Positions 43,809-57,605 of a stretch of 64,000 nucleotides of DNA are shown here, piece by piece. The notes under the pieces were generated by a model. That model was not told the DNA's origin. It did no database searches and saw only the letters and a program-made list of their open reading frames with translations. The stretch spans positions 620,001 to 684,000 of the forward strand of contig JALBUN010000001.1 of the NCBI GenBank assembly GCA_025174535.1. The letters are read 5' to 3'. Every line of letters starts with the position of its first letter. Within the stretch, counting starts at the first letter, position 1. The stretch comes from Cantharellus purpuraceus. Taxonomy: Eukaryota; Basidiomycota; Agaricomycetes; Cantharellales; Hydnaceae. Made by a program: the position numbers and the translations under genes.

Positions 43809-46414
43809 ATGTCCGCCCCAGTCGAGAAAGAGAAAGACGATTCCTCGCGCGAGGACCATGAGTGTGTCTGTCCCTTTCTCTCGCATTCGATGACCTGACT
43901 GTCCACGTTCTGCGGCAGATCGATCCCTGGTGACTTGGAGAAAGCAAAGCCGACGGTCAACTTGAATTCCAACCTCAGTGCCAGGCATGTGCCATCTCCC
44001 ATCTGATTACCACTGTGACCTGCAACGATCGGTCGCGTTTCAGAATTCAAAACCCCCTTGCTGGCATTCCTCGACAGAAGCTGCTTGCCAACGTCGACCA
44101 ATTCGCTCGCGAGTATGACCTAACCGACATTCTCCCCGAGCTTCGCAAAGGGGCTCTTGTAGCTCAAGACCCTCCGGCATTCGAATCCATTGCGGAACTG
44201 GAAGCTTCCGAGCGTGAAGCTTTGCGTAACGAAGTTTTGCACAAATGGCGTCAACCAAAAGCACTATACTTAACTGTCATCCTCTGCTCTATCGGGGCTG
44301 CTGTTCAGTATGTAGTGTATTGATTGTGTGGGATTATATTAATGTCGTGCCTTTCTGTTTAGAGGGTGGGATCAGACCGGTTCCAACGGTGCAAACTTGT
44401 CTTTCCCCATAGAATTCGGCATCGATCAGAACACCGCTCCAAACGCCAAGGCAGCGGACCGTGACAACTGGATCGTGGGTCTTGTCAATGCGGCACCTTA
44501 CATTGCCTCTGCATTCTTGTGCGTTAGCATGCTTCCTATTGTCGTCAACAGTCAATCCTTGCTGATCGACCCCATGCAGTGGCTGCTGGTGTAGCGACCC
44601 CCTCAACAACTATTTCGGGCGACGAGGCACCATCTTTGTCTCCGCAATATTCTGTCTGTTTTCTGTGATTGGATCCGGATTCGCTCAAAACTGGCCACAA
44701 TTGTTCATCTGTCGTCTGCTCCTCGGTGTTGGTATGGGTTGTAAGGCGTCCACCGTACCCATCTATGCTGCCGAGAACTGTCCAGCATCCATTCGCGGTG
44801 GTTTGGTTATGAGTTGGCAGATGTGGACAGCATTCGGTATTTTCTTGTGAGTTAAAGTTTTCTACGCGGAGCGTAAGTCTGACAACCTTACTTTTTACCA
44901 GGGGCTTCTGTGCGAATTTGGCACTGTTCCAAGCGGGAAAGATCGCATGGCGCTTACAGTTCGGTTCTGCTTTCCTCCCTGCGGTACCACTGGCCGTTGG
45001 CATCTACTTCTGCCCAGGTTTGTAAAATAGACAACACTCTAAGTTCGATTACTCACCAGCCACGTTGAGTAGAATCGCCTCGTTGGTATATGAAAAAAGG
45101 ACGTTATAAGGATGCTTATCAGAGTCTCTGCCGTCTCCGCAATACACCGCTTCAAGCTGGTTAGTTAAATTACCTTTCATCGCCATCCAACTTGGATCAA
45201 ACTCTTTGCTCTTGATAGCTCGTGATACCTACTACATTTACGCTCAACTCAAAGAGGAATCGGCTATCATCGGAGAGAGTAACTATATCACAAGATTCAT
45301 TGAGCTGTTCACCATTCCTCGTGTTCGCCGTGCTACTCTAGCCTCATGGACCGTCATGATTGCGCAGCAAATGTGTGGAAGTGAGTTGTCATCATTTTCT
45401 GCGAACGCGTTAGCATCGTATCTCATATTTGTAGTCAACATCATTGCTTTCTATTCGTCGACTATCTTCCAGGAAGCGGGTGGTTCCGAACTAACAGCAT
45501 TGCTTGCATCATTTGGGTTTGGGCTCGTTAACTTTGTGTAGGCATCTCATCATCTTGTAACCTGTTCACTGGGTTAAAACTTGCGTGTAGTTTCGCCTGG
45601 CCCGCTGTACGGACGATTGACACATACGGACGGCGAACCCTCCTCTTGTTCACCTTCCCTCAGATGGCGTGGACGCTGCTTGGTGCCGGGTTCTCGTTCT
45701 TCATTCCCTCAACTGGCCACGGCAACGCCCATCTCGGCGCTATTGCGTTCTTCGTCTTCTTATTCGCAGCATTCTACTCGCCGGGTGAGGGCCCAGTCCC
45801 GTACACATACTCTGCTGAGGTCTTCCCCCTGTCTCACCGTGGTGAGTTCGCAACCTTAACATGTTGGGGAGGTTTCTGGTGTTCTAACGTTGCATGCCAA
45901 TTTCCTCCAGAGGTCGGCATGAGTTGGGCAGTTGCGACATGTCTATTCTGGGCAGCAGTATTGTCTCTGACTTTCCCTCGCTTGCTTGCCGCGTTCACAA
46001 TTCCCGGAGCCTTTGGATTCTACGCGTAAGTAGTCACCTCACTGTCTGCCAACACAGGATCGAATCACCAAACTCCCATTTCCAGTGGCCTAAACGTTAT
46101 GGCGTTTGTCATGATCTTCCTTTTCGTGCCTGAGACCAAACAGCGCACACTGGAGGAGTTGGACTATATCTGTGCGTCATACCTCTCACCGGTCTGATAT
46201 CAGAATACCGAGAGCTAACTATCTCCATACTATCTTTGATGTGATAGTCGCCGTTCCCACACGCACGCACATCAACTACCAAGTCACGAAAGCGCTCCCA
46301 TACTTTTTCAAGCGCTACGTCTTTATGGACAAGGATGCAATTCTCGAGCCCCTGTATCACTTTGATGGGCCTGTCGCAGAAGACGTGCAGAAGGTTGTTG
46401 CAAAGAAGGAATGA
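43809..46414 (+). CDS. MFS sugar/polyol transporter
   Basis: A twelve-helix proton-coupled sugar porter of the plasma membrane. Starts [19 protein letters not shown] long cytosolic N-terminus, [20 protein letters not shown] and [20 protein letters not shown], precedes helix 1 ([20 protein letters not shown]). Family signatures: [16 protein letters not shown] (loop 2-3 GRR), [46 protein letters not shown] (loop 8-9), [20 protein letters not shown] and [13 protein letters not shown]. It ends [12 protein letters not shown]. About twelve introns of 50-60 bp. The family includes fungal inositol, quinate and other polyol porters; substrate cannot be read from sequence. No disruption seen. Confidence 0.92.
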
Positions 46415-49225
46415 CCTGGGTGATATGTTCTGCGTTTTTGGTGTCCCTTCGTGATGATCACATGCTATCGCCCAGCCGTTGATTCGTATTTTTATAATTG
46501 GCCTGAGACTATGTGGAGCTATCTCATCCGCTTGTGAAATTTAACGATCTGATGAATATAACTTACCTGAAATTCATCACTGAGCGTATCAGATACCTGT
46601 GGCAGGGGGAAGAAGCGTCATGTCAGGCGGGTGCGCGAGCGCTGTTGATAACGGCCAGTTTGAAATTCCTGGCTTCGCTCGTACAGGTACTGCAACCGAA
46701 ATTAGACGACGCCTTCTCACCGGCACCATTAAAGCTGGGGAAGTACAATTACAAAGCATCGACATGCATATATTGTAAATGTTGTATATCTCCTGTATAT
46801 GCAGACTCCACGTTCTTCTTGGCAGTTGTCCCATTGAAAATTTCTAGTAGATAGTATGCTCGGGCAATTGCACTGACCCTGCAGCCTTAGAGCTATGTGC
46901 ATGACAAGAAATGAAGTAACTGATGTCTGTGCTGTTTGGAATGACCGACCCTCTTAGTACTCGGACTCCTCGATGCTACCTCACATGCACAACGACAGAC
47001 GCTCCGAAAAATTTGACGTTGTGGTTAGTGATCGAATTGAGTTGATATTTGACTCTTGAAAAGTTTATGGCGTTTTCGTGTGGTAGGACACAGGCTCATT
47101 CATGAGAACGGTTTATTTTATTTGGGTTGCAGCCAATTGCTATAAACAAGGTAAGAGTTTGTCAGCATAATATAAGGTGAAGCCAAGAGTGGGGGTTCGC
47201 TATATCCATTTCTTACCACTGCAATCTTCGCTCATTTAAGAATTAAACAGTAGGGGGTTCTCACCTGTAACTGCATAGTCTTCGGGGAGGCACCCCGAGT
47301 TAACCCCCTAGGTCTGCCATCAAAGACCCGTGTTAGGTGCCCCGCTCAGACTCTGCAGTTTCACTATTAATGATTAGTGGCATCCTCACCCTTCGTTGTT
47401 ATTTTGCACGAATAGATGCTCTGATTACCATTGTGACTTCGGTCAATCAACTTCTGGGATTCATAGCCGTAATGAGAATCAAGCAATGGAGCATATTACG
47501 AGACACATCACATTTATCAATCATGATGGTGAAGCGATACGATCAGTGCGACTGGGTTTCTATGGCCAGGCATTGAAAAAACACTGACAGGTAACAAATA
47601 GACCGTATATAATATCCACGTCATACCCCGTAGCTTTCTAGGCTTGAATGATTAGATTACAGCGACAACATTGTGGTTTAATCAGGTAGGATATGTTGTG
47701 ATTTGATGGGTCCTAGAATAACTCTCAATGATGGACGAAAGCCTGGTCGACTAAACCGGGAACCTGGCCAAATCGGGGGCTCTCGGCATACAACTCACTA
47801 AAATAATTCGGCCCGGCAGCAAGTCCGTATAGTCATGTTTTTGGAGACAACGAGCTCCCATGCAGGCCATTAATCAACAATAACAGTGTCCAATGGATAG
47901 AAGACCATCCTACATGTGAGACACAACCAAATGAGTCAGCGGCAGGGCATCGAGTTAATGAATTGTTATGTTTACCTTGAAAGTTATGTACACAGCTTGG
48001 TGGAAGCTTCGAGGAGCAAGTAATTGATCCTTTTAATTCTATCGGTGACTAGGTATATCACTTCTATACGGGACCGTCCCAATCGGCACAGATGATGGCA
48101 ACCTCCTTGGAAGACCGTCTCCTTTGAGCAACGGATTCAAAACCATAACTCGCCTCGAAGTGAGGTCGAACAATGAAAGACATTGAAGATAATGGCATTC
48201 ATAAGGAGAGTTGAGTACCGGTAGACTGGCCTCGACACAATTGGCTGCGAGGTTCCGCGATTCTGATGCTGACAATCGGAGGACAGTCGGAAGGCAAGGA
48301 TAGAGGACCATTGACCATAGAGGACCTTTTCTGATCAGAAAGTTTGTTGTAGTCATAAACTGAGCAAAAAGAAAAAAAGTGAGTAATAATCAGGTATCCT
48401 GCATGTCAGCGTCACGTATTCAATTTGAGTTTCACCCGTAGCGTAAGTTAAGAGTCGATCCAGCACACAGTTGAACGTAAGATCGTGTAGGGCTCTTATG
48501 TGCCTCGGAAAGCCAAGGGATATCAGGTTTGCGGAATGTTGCAACATCCTCAGACTCAGATATGGGCTGGTGCTGTATCTCGGTGCAAGTTGAATAGAAG
48601 TGTGATGACTGGCATCGAAACATTGGCACGTTAGTCTTCTTTTGACATGGAGTGAATGTTATCGACTCGGGGTTGATGAAATAGCGGTTAGAACTCAATA
48701 GTCACAAGGGATCAGCCACGTTCAGCCCACGTTTACCTCATTAGTTGAAATACTCACTGCACGGCCTTCGTCAATTGGACATGCACCGAGTCAGACCTCG
48801 ACGTCGATCTGGAGGGGAAGCGTGGCCTGTAGCGTGACAGTCCAGTTTATTGCCAAACTTGCTCCATGAGGAGGAGAGAACCTTAATAGTCTGTACAAGC
48901 AGTATGTAGTACGTTAAAGATATGATGCTTCGTCCTGATTAGCGGTCAGCTTGTGTGAGAGCACGAGGCAAGGGCTAAAGTTAGCGCTAAGATCGGCTAT
49001 GATGGTATAATTTGTCAATTGTAGCAAGGGCTGGAAAGAGAACAAGCGGGAACCAACAATAATAATAGTACACGAGCTACATGTAACGTGACTCAGCCGT
49101 GTGTAAGTTGGCGTCGAAGACTCCCGCAGGAAACTTAGGAAGTCAGATCGGGTACTGAGCGGCTTCCTTCCGCTCCATCACCACCACCACCACCTACAAG
49201 CAGCTCCATCCTCGCTCGCGTTGCC
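46415..49225. other. 2.8-kb spacer without recognised gene
   Basis: Between the transporter 3' end and the start of the Zn2Cys6 regulator. The largest frames are 48039-48356 and 48432-48698, both minus, about 100 and 88 residues. Neither shows a known motif or convincing splice structure, so I do not call them. The region is long enough for a non-coding RNA or a decayed gene, but I see no evidence for either. The right end should hold the regulator promoter. Confidence 0.4.
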
Positions 49226-52200
49226 ATGAACGGTCCCCATCCCCACAATCCTCACCTGCAACTCCAGATTCAACAGCATGCACAGTACAGTGGCGAGCCC
49301 AACCAGTTACATCGTGGCAACATCGACAACAATGCAGCCTTCTCAACTCCTGTTCAAAAACAAGAGACTGCAAGTCCCAGTGGCGATCTATCAAAAGCTG
49401 GCCCATCCGAAGAGAAGAAACCACAGGGAAAGCCCACCAAGACATTGAATCGTGTCCCTCGTGAGTGATTTCATCTGGATTTGTCTAGCCGTCCTCACTG
49501 CTTTGAAACAGGTGCCTGCGTACGTCCAGTATTTCTGAATTTGCGGAAAGTTGTCGACATGTTCTTTTCAGAATGCATGCAGGAAGCAGAAAATGCGTTG
49601 TGAGGGTGCTGACAATCCTCCTTGCAGGCGTTGTCGCCATGCGGGGTTGGAATGTCTTTTTGAGAAGCCCTCGCGAGAACCAACACTGACGGGCGAAGCC
49701 GGTTTAGAGTGAGTGCATTCCATGATTCCGCCCGTGGGCATTGACGCAAGCATCACCACAGACGTATACGTAGCCTCGAAGCACAAGTCTCAGAAATTCG
49801 CACGACCCAGCATAGTATCCATAACACTCTACTCGATCTTGTGACTCATCTTCGAGGCGGGCCAGGACTCACCGGACCTGGAGCTCCATCTCCAGGTTTT
49901 CGCCCTGTTTCGCACCAGGGGCAATCTCCGGCTGGCGCATCACCTTACCATGTACATTCCCCTGCTTCGAGCCTTGGGGGTGGAACTGGAACTGCTGGTA
50001 TGCAAGTAATTGATCCCAGCCTTACGGGTCAGCCTCGAGCGCCAGGGCAGCCGTCCCCAGCTTCCTCGAATGCCCTGCCACCGATGCTGAGTCCTGGCCT
50101 TAAGCGCGCACCAAATTATCCTCCCGGAGCCCCGTCATCTTTCTCGGGACCAGCGCCGCTTGGCGCTGGAAGTGGTTTCTCCCCGCACATTCTGCCCCCG
50201 CTCTCGTCCATACATCCGTCGCAACCGCAGCATGACATGGCCCCACCACCGCACCCACAAGGTCATCGCCGACAATCTCCCATCCGACGATTTCCCTCTG
50301 GGACAAGAAACGATAATGGGAAAAGAAATGCGCCATCTTCGAACGTAACGTCCGCAAACTCAAGCGATGATGAGGAGACGGCTGAATTGCCTGCCTCGGG
50401 GCTGGTTGCGCCTTGGGAGGTTCTCAGAGGTCTTGCCGACGCTGCCGCTGAACGCGCTGCAAAGGTATTTGTTTGTGAAAGTATTAATACAAGGGTGACC
50501 AAGTGCTGTATCAGGAGAACGGTGAATCCGAGACTCCATCTAGAACCAGGTCTCACTCCCCGATGCCTGTTCCACCTCACTTCCACTCAGGACAAGGAAA
50601 CGACAATTTGAACGGAAATCCCAAGCCGCCGAAGCGGCGCAAGACTCATCATCGGGCTGGGCGAAATCTAGCCTTCCCGGATGGTATGGTGCCTGCAGCT
50701 TCTTCCCTTTCGAGCGTTAATACGCAGTCATCGCAGTCGTAACTAAACGTATCATTACCGAACAAGAGGCTAGGGAGTTGTTTGATATGTACGTGCTGAC
50801 ATCTTTCTCGGTGAACGGTCGTAGCTAACTGGTGGGTCTTAAGATTCTATCGCGGTTGTTCGACATTTCTCTCCGTATTCGATGCCCAGGTCGACACTTA
50901 TGACGCACTGCATGAGCGTTCGCCTTTTGCAGTCAATTGTATCTGCATGGTTGCCGCGCGCGTCAAGTGCGGCGGTGGACCGCCTAGCGAGACGTTTAAA
51001 AAGTGTTTGGAGGAGGTGCAATCAATCTCGTCTGCGACCCTCTTTTCACCCGTGTCGAGACAGGAGGCCGTGCAGGCTATGGGTAAGAGTCCCAAGTTTG
51101 GCTCTGGAGTGGTTTACTGATTCTGTTGTAGTGTTGGTCTCAGGATGGTCGGATAACGGCTGGTTGAGTGGAGGTCAGTACATGCCGAGCGATAATGCGT
51201 ATGACTAATTTTATTCAGGGCACGCTGTACGGATGGCGTTGGAGTTGGGTATGAATAAGGCATGGCCACGACTCTTGCGTCGCATCCGCGCAAATAAAAT
51301 GACAACGTCACAAGAAGAGCGTGAGCTAGTCATTTCTGCTCGGACGTGGTTTTGCCTGTACCTTTTTGAGCATCAGTAGGTTCAGCCATCATTACTTCAT
51401 ACTTGATCTTATTTGATGTTGCAGACTGTCATATGGTGTTGGTCGACCTGCTATATTGCGAATCGACGAATCTATCAGGGATTGTCGATATCTCTTGAAC
51501 CACCCACTTGCAATCGAGGATGATATGCGTCTTGTATCCACTGTTGAGCTTATGGTGATTCGGGAGAGGGTGCACAATCGCATTGCGCCACTCGACAACG
51601 TCATCAGCGACGACACCTTCATAGCCCTCAGCGAAGCCGATCGTGACTTCCGCGCATGGTTCGAACAGTGGGATCACCAATTCTCACAAAAATATTCTGA
51701 TGTAAGTCGATATCCTACAGTAATGCTTCGGGGAATTCTGGTTTTGTAATGAATCACATGGACATTAGGCTGGATTCTATCGCCAAAGCTTGCAGATTCA
51801 ACAGGTCTTCGCTGAGCTATTCCACAATGCTACCGCACTGCGCGGAATTAACCATCCGGAGGATGTTGCCAACATGCCTCCGGCACAGAAGCAGATTGCT
51901 ATTCGTTCCATCCGTATCGCAAAAACGGGCTTGCAAATAACATTGAGCGCGTCGGCATATCGCGAAAATTTGAAATATGGTGAGCATACGCTTTCTGAAA
52001 TGGTAGCGACACTTATTTTTGCAGCGGTGCACTACACGCACGCTACAGCGACATTCGGCGCGTCCTTTTTGATTCGTCTTGCTCGGCTACTGTGTGTACC
52101 CATTTCATACAGCATTTGTGTACTTATGATTTACTCTTGGATATAGACCCGAGGACTGTGATCTTCATTCCATTAAAAAGGATGTGGAAGAGCTCGCTAA

Positions 52201-52734
52201 TGTTCTTGCACAAAGTCTGTCATGAACACATGGCAATCTTCGAACTGCTTACAAATATTCGTACAGCACCCTCTGGACGCTATGCGCGGAGTCTTCGGTA
52301 CATGTTGCAACGAGCCAGCGAGCGGAGAGTGCTCCCTGAGAATTCTCCGCGCCGGCAACCACGCGATGAGCTTCATCCGGAGACACGAAATGTTGCAAAC
52401 CAGTCGCGATCACCCACACAAATGTTTCCGCCTCCAGCACCGCAGCATCAAGTAATACCTTTCCCACAGCATCGTATGATGGGGGATACCCCCATGTTCC
52501 CTGGTGCTGTCCCGACGCAACCGCAACAGTGGTATGATCCCACCATGGAGTATTCAGATCCTGAGGCGAATGCCTGGGCAACTATGGAGCTCAATACGGG
52601 CGCAGTGGCAGTCAATGGCATGGAAGCTTACATGATCCCTGTTGGGTATGTGTAGTCGTACATAAAAAAGATTGCCACTAACACAATTGAGCAGTTATGA
52701 TCAACAGCAAGAGGCTCTTCCACAGATTTGGTAA
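49226..52734 (+). CDS. Zn2Cys6 transcription factor with fungal middle-homology region
   Basis: Nuclear DNA-binding regulator. A Gln/Asn/Pro-rich N-terminus (MNGPHPHNPHLQLQIQQ) leads to the zinc cluster ACNACRKQKMRCEGADNPPC, RRCRHAGLECLFEKP. The dimerisation coiled coil ERIRSLEAQVSEIRTTQHSI and a Pro/Ser-rich linker follow. The fungal-specific regulatory domain includes FYRGCSTFLSVFDAQV, AVNCICMVAARVKCGG, GHAVRMALELGMNKAWPRLL and RTWFCLYLFEHQLSYGVGRP. The last exon ends YDQQQEALPQIW with stop 52732-52734. An 8-nt micro-exon (GTGCCTGC, near 49512-49519) supplies the first Cys of the cluster. Similar agaricomycete proteins are often labelled protease regulator PrtT, but I regard the target genes as unknown. 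Confidence 0.88.
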
Positions 52735-52917
52735 CAAGTTACGAGATTCAATGAGTAACGAACGTTTCTTCTCTGGTCATTGTGTACGTTGGGAGTGCTA
52801 AGAGAGATATGCATGTATTGTTTACTCTTGCGGTCTTGTTGTGATTTCTAGAATTGGCGACAATGAAAACGGATATTGTATTATGCAACCACACTACAAA
52901 CTGACAGATAAAACCTA

Positions 52918-55900
52918 TTAAACATTGAACAGCTGATTAAGCTCCTCCATGCGCCTCTGCATCAACTCTGCTTTGCTTATGTTCTGGTTGAGGGTCATAT
53001 TAGCTAATGCTGTTTTCCTCTTTTGAACCTCAAGCAATCTAGCTTCTATGCTATTTTCAATTATGAGTTTGACAGTTGTGACAGGTTTTGTCTGGCCTAG
53101 TCGGTGCTATATAATAGAGCGTAAGATAGAAGCATCAGAACACCGACGAGCACCACTTACAATGCGGTCCACAGCCTGATTCTCTACGGCAGGATTCCTA
53201 AAGGTCTCCAGTCAAAAACAGCGGTAATGTGCACCAACGTTAAAACATGCCAATAAGGATCCATTAGGTATACCCGCTGTGCTGCTGTCAAATTCAAGCC
53301 CACGCCACCAGCCTTCAGACTGACAAGTAGCACTTCGCAAGCGGGGTCGAACTTCAGCGCGTCCATGGCACGGGTTCGTTCGTCTCGCTTCATAGTGCCA
53401 TCCAGACGGTCATAACGGATGCTAGCAGTCTCCAAAGCATCCTCGATCCTGAAAGAAAGATGTTAGATGATTATTTGATAGAGGCCTACCATATGACCTA
53501 CTTGTCAAGCATGCTGGTCCATTGGGAGCTGTTAAACAATTAGACACAGTTACCAAACCTCCGGATCACTTAGGTCACTCACAATACCACTGTCTTGACG
53601 ACACCATCATTGAGACTATTTCCCTGCTCGTCGACCATCTGAACGTCGAGAGATTCAGGATCATAATTGCGCGAGTGGGGATTCGACCTTGAAAACTCGA
53701 CCAGATCTCCCATAAGCGCTTTGACTTTCGTGGAGAAATATAAATTTTCCAATGGCATGCCCTTCTGCCGCCTCTCGCGCTTCCCCGTCTTCTTCTTCGA
53801 TTCTGAACCAGATTGGGTCACGTCTAGGTTTAATTCTACTGCGTCTAACGGGGTGAGTCCAGCTTGACATGCTGAACAGCTGCGGTGCAGATCTTCTGGG
53901 ACGTTGGGCCAGCTTGGGCAGATACAAGTGCGGAAACATTCGATGCAAAATAGGTGCTGGCAGCGAGTAAGAACAGGACGAGGTATGGCTGGGCTGTTTT
54001 GACGTGTTGGTACGCGTGAGTTAGGACCAGAGGCCTTGCTCTTCCGCCCTCGTTTTGGGCCCACTTCATCACCGTCTACCCCTTCCTCCTTGACGGCATC
54101 TAAAGGAGGTGCAAGCTCGTAACCACATTCGACACACTGGGCGGTTCCAGACTCGCGTAAAACGGCAAAGATGGCCATGCCGCGCTGAACGTTAATGCCC
54201 TCTTTGGCGATCTCAGCCATGATGTCATCATAATTCATGGGGACATCCGCCTCGTCTGCGAGGACACCCTTGCCCTTGACAAGCTCGAAGTGGTCGCATA
54301 TTTGTCGTAGTCGGAGAATCTTCTGCAAGATACCAACGTAGTTCTTCATAACCTCGTTGTTCTCAGACATCTGATTGAACTCCGCCTTCGACTCATCAAA
54401 GAAGCCATTGTAGATCTGCTGCTCCTTCTCATCAAACTTGAGGAATCGTAGTTCGTCCCGTCGTGGTGGTAACGAAAGAATTGCAGTCCCATCCGATGCC
54501 TTGGTCTCCTTTGTGCGGCGGAGGGTGATGCATTTCATAATAGTCTGTAATCGCGCAACACCAAGGCTGTGACCAAACTTGACAGGACCGCCAACATACT
54601 CGGTCCATACTGCCTTATCATCAAATGGCTCCAACCGGAGGAACTTGATGAGTGCATACACATCGTCAAGCTTGTTCTGCACTGGAGTACCAGTTAAACA
54701 AAGCCTACGGTCTGCTGCAAGGTCGCATGATGCACGACTGCCGACTGTTGACGTCTCCTTGATGGAGCTAGCGATTACTTGTGAATAAATGCCAAATGCT
54801 TGACGAAATCACGCGCCACTCACTGAGCCTCATCGAGGACCACCCTGAACCAGTGAACCATCTGCAAAGGACTACTTTGCTCTGGGCCACCACCTTTCTT
54901 CCTCTTCATGCCCTTTGATTTGCCCTTCTTCAAAGGAGTTGAGCTATTCATTGATGTGACCTGTCCGGACTCGTCGAGGTCAGGTCCCCCATCACTTTCA
55001 TCTTCATCCTCCTCTTCTGCACCAACACCACTACGGTTCTGTTTCGAGAACTCTGACGCCAAAGTCGCATATGTGGTTATGACAGCATCGAAGTCGGCAA
55101 TAAATGCAGGGTCAGGAGTACGTGCGTTGCCATGGTATACGTACACCCTGATTGGCGATGCGCCTGGCTTCTTTTGACGGTTGGTCGCCGTACCATATGT
55201 ACCACTATTTCCGCCGACAACAGCTACCTCACCCGCCCAATGTTCCTTAAACTGGTCTTCCCAATTGACCACGGTTGAGAGTGGGCACACAATCAGCGTT
55301 CCTCGACTCTTGACCTTAATCCGACATGCTCGATGATAATCGTCCGCTTCCTTCTTCTCCTCCAACTTCCCTTTACCTTTGGACTTTCCAGATCCTTGAG
55401 AAGAGTCTGGCATATTCCACACGGCGCCCTGGAAATGCGACGCAGTAAGGGCTGGTTCCGAGTTGGAGTGTACCATGGGTGCAGGGGGTCGTGGAGAAAG
55501 AGGGCTGTTTCCAAAAGCACGTGCGGTAGAAAGTGTACTGGCAATCAACGACACACAGGTTATAGTCTTTCCAAGCCCCATCTAGCACAGTAAATTAGTC
55601 AATGTGAAAATGGCGACATCTACAGGACACCCTCACATCATCTGCCAATAGAGTAGCCTTGCACTCTCGAGGCTCAGAGTACACCTCACGATTGGTGACA
55701 GCGTGCATCCAGCTCGTAATGCGTCCCGACGGATCCTTGCGCACCTGCCACAAGGATGATGATGAATTACCGTCATCCCAGCGTGAATGGATCGGCTGCG
55801 GCTCCTTTGCTGTAGGATCGCGCTTGGGACCACTGAGTTCACCTTCCCGATCAAGTAAGAACGTCAAGGCCTTCTTCTGATGCGGATACAAATTTGTCTG

Positions 55901-57461
55901 AATTTCAAAGGCTACGGCACCGTGTGTCAAAGGATCGAGAGAAGAGTATGAGTAAATAATACGCACTTGGTTCGGTCTCCTCAAGGTCATCACCACTCTT
56001 GAGGCTCTTAAACACCTCGTCGACTTGGCTGCGCTGTACTTCCACACTCTTGCCATTTGGAGCGGCGGTGTTCCACCGATTACCACCCCAACCATTACCT
56101 CGACCCATGCCGCCAGGCCCGCACCCTGTTCTGGCAAATGCGCCGCTGCGACCAAATCCACCCGGTGGAGGATTGTGGGGATTTGAGTAAATATATTGCA
56201 TCTGCGTCTGCTTCAGGTCGAACGGTGGCATGGGATGGTCTAGCATTAGTGAAGAATTGTGCAAATAGGTTGATACGATCGGGATGTTTCCTTTAGGAGT
56301 AAACAAGAGAAGATGTAATGGGAGGATAGGGAGCTGAAAGTAGTGTTAAGTCATGCTCAATAACAGGAAAACATCCATACTAACGTTGGGAATGCCACGT
56401 CTTATTTTGGCATCTACACGGATCAAACCTTTCCCAAGCATAGGTCCTAACACAGTGGCAACCTTTTGCTCAACCACGCCAAAGTTATCGCCACCATACA
56501 CCTTCTCGTCTGCACCTTCTCCGAACTTGGTTTGCGGAGTCAATATGTGTATTGTTTCATCGCCCGTTGAGGAACGCTCCTTGGCCATGGGATCATATCG
56601 CAAGCGCACTGAAGCAAAATCGTCTGAATCAGATGAGTTGCTAGGATCGTGAGATGTCCCGGCAGTACGATGGTTGAGATAAGGTATGGGATAGAGCACG
56701 AGTGCGGTCACAACTAACTGGCCGATGCAAACTGGCGTCCGGGCAGGAACCTCGGGAGGTAATTGAGGCTGATGGAGGGATCCATTTTGCCCATGATAGA
56801 GTTGCTGAGTCAAGTGAGGGTGCTGAGGATAAGGATGTTGGTGCTGGTGTTGCATATGAGGATGGTGCAGGTGTGGGTGGTGGTGCAGGTGAGGAACAGA
56901 GACAGGTGGTGGTGAAGGTGAAGATGTTAGATCTATGACTTGACGGACATGACCCCGGCGACTTTTCGCCTTCGGCGGTGGTTGGGGTTTTGGGTGATGG
57001 AGATTTGGTGCAGACGTAGACGCATGTGGAAAGGGCGAATGTGGCTGAGTTGGTGTAGTTCCTGAGCGATTGGGGAAAAATGCAGCCGAATTATTGGCAA
57101 ACTGGCTCCTGAACCTATCATGAGCTGACTGTGGTGGAGATGATTGGTTAAATGACGAAAAAGACTGGAGATGTGGATAATGTTGAGGTGCGAATTCGCT
57201 CGGCTCTAGAAGCAACATGACAATTATTTAGACTTATTACAAAGAATACCTACCTAACTCAATTCTCTGTCTCTTGGTGTGCCGCTCATCTACTGCACTC
57301 GTATCAACCTCATCCATGTCGTCGTCATCGTCGTCGTCCTCGCCTGTGAGGTCAATGGTCTGATTGTGATTTGCAGAGAAAGAGCTAGCGGGGCTCATTG
57401 ACAGGGTTGTATCACGAGTTCGGTCCAGGCCGACAATATTGAAAGCAGTGCTCGTCGTCAT
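52918..57461 (-). CDS. Rad5/HLTF-type SNF2 translocase and RING E3 ubiquitin ligase
   Basis: By family acts in post-replication repair: polyubiquitylates PCNA and remodels stalled forks. N-terminus MTTSTAFNIVGLDRTRDTTL, an Asp run, and a His/Pro-rich linker. A HIRAN-like region follows (VCIGQLVVTALVLYPIPYL, NFGVVEQKVATVLGPMLGKG, LPILPLHLLLF), then QVDEVFKSLKSGDDLEETEP and LYPHQKKALTFLLDRE. The SNF2 motor shows ADDMGLGKTI, GTLIVCPLSTVVNWEDQF, VLDEAQ (motif II), CLTGTPVQNKLDDVYAL, VSLKAGGVGLNLTAAQRVY and VDRIHRLGQTK. The RING finger CVECGYEL, TRCQHLFCIECFRTC, SCSACQ is inserted between the two motor lobes, the Rad5/Rad16/HLTF arrangement, with about 55 charged residues between its first two Cys pairs. 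Ends EELNQLFNV. Confidence 0.9.
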
Positions 57462-57605
57462 GGACGTTGAGTGATAGCCTCAAACAAGATTTGTGCGAGT
57501 ACGAGAGGTAAAGGGAAAGGTCACGTGTAGGGTCGCTGCAATCACCACACGAGAGAAAAGGGCTTGGAAGAGACAGAAGGTCGACTATGGCGATACTTAG
57601 CAGCG

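Noticed and set aside
48039..48698. Possible minus-strand gene from adjoining frames
   Set aside because: No domain, no convincing splice sites, weak coding character.
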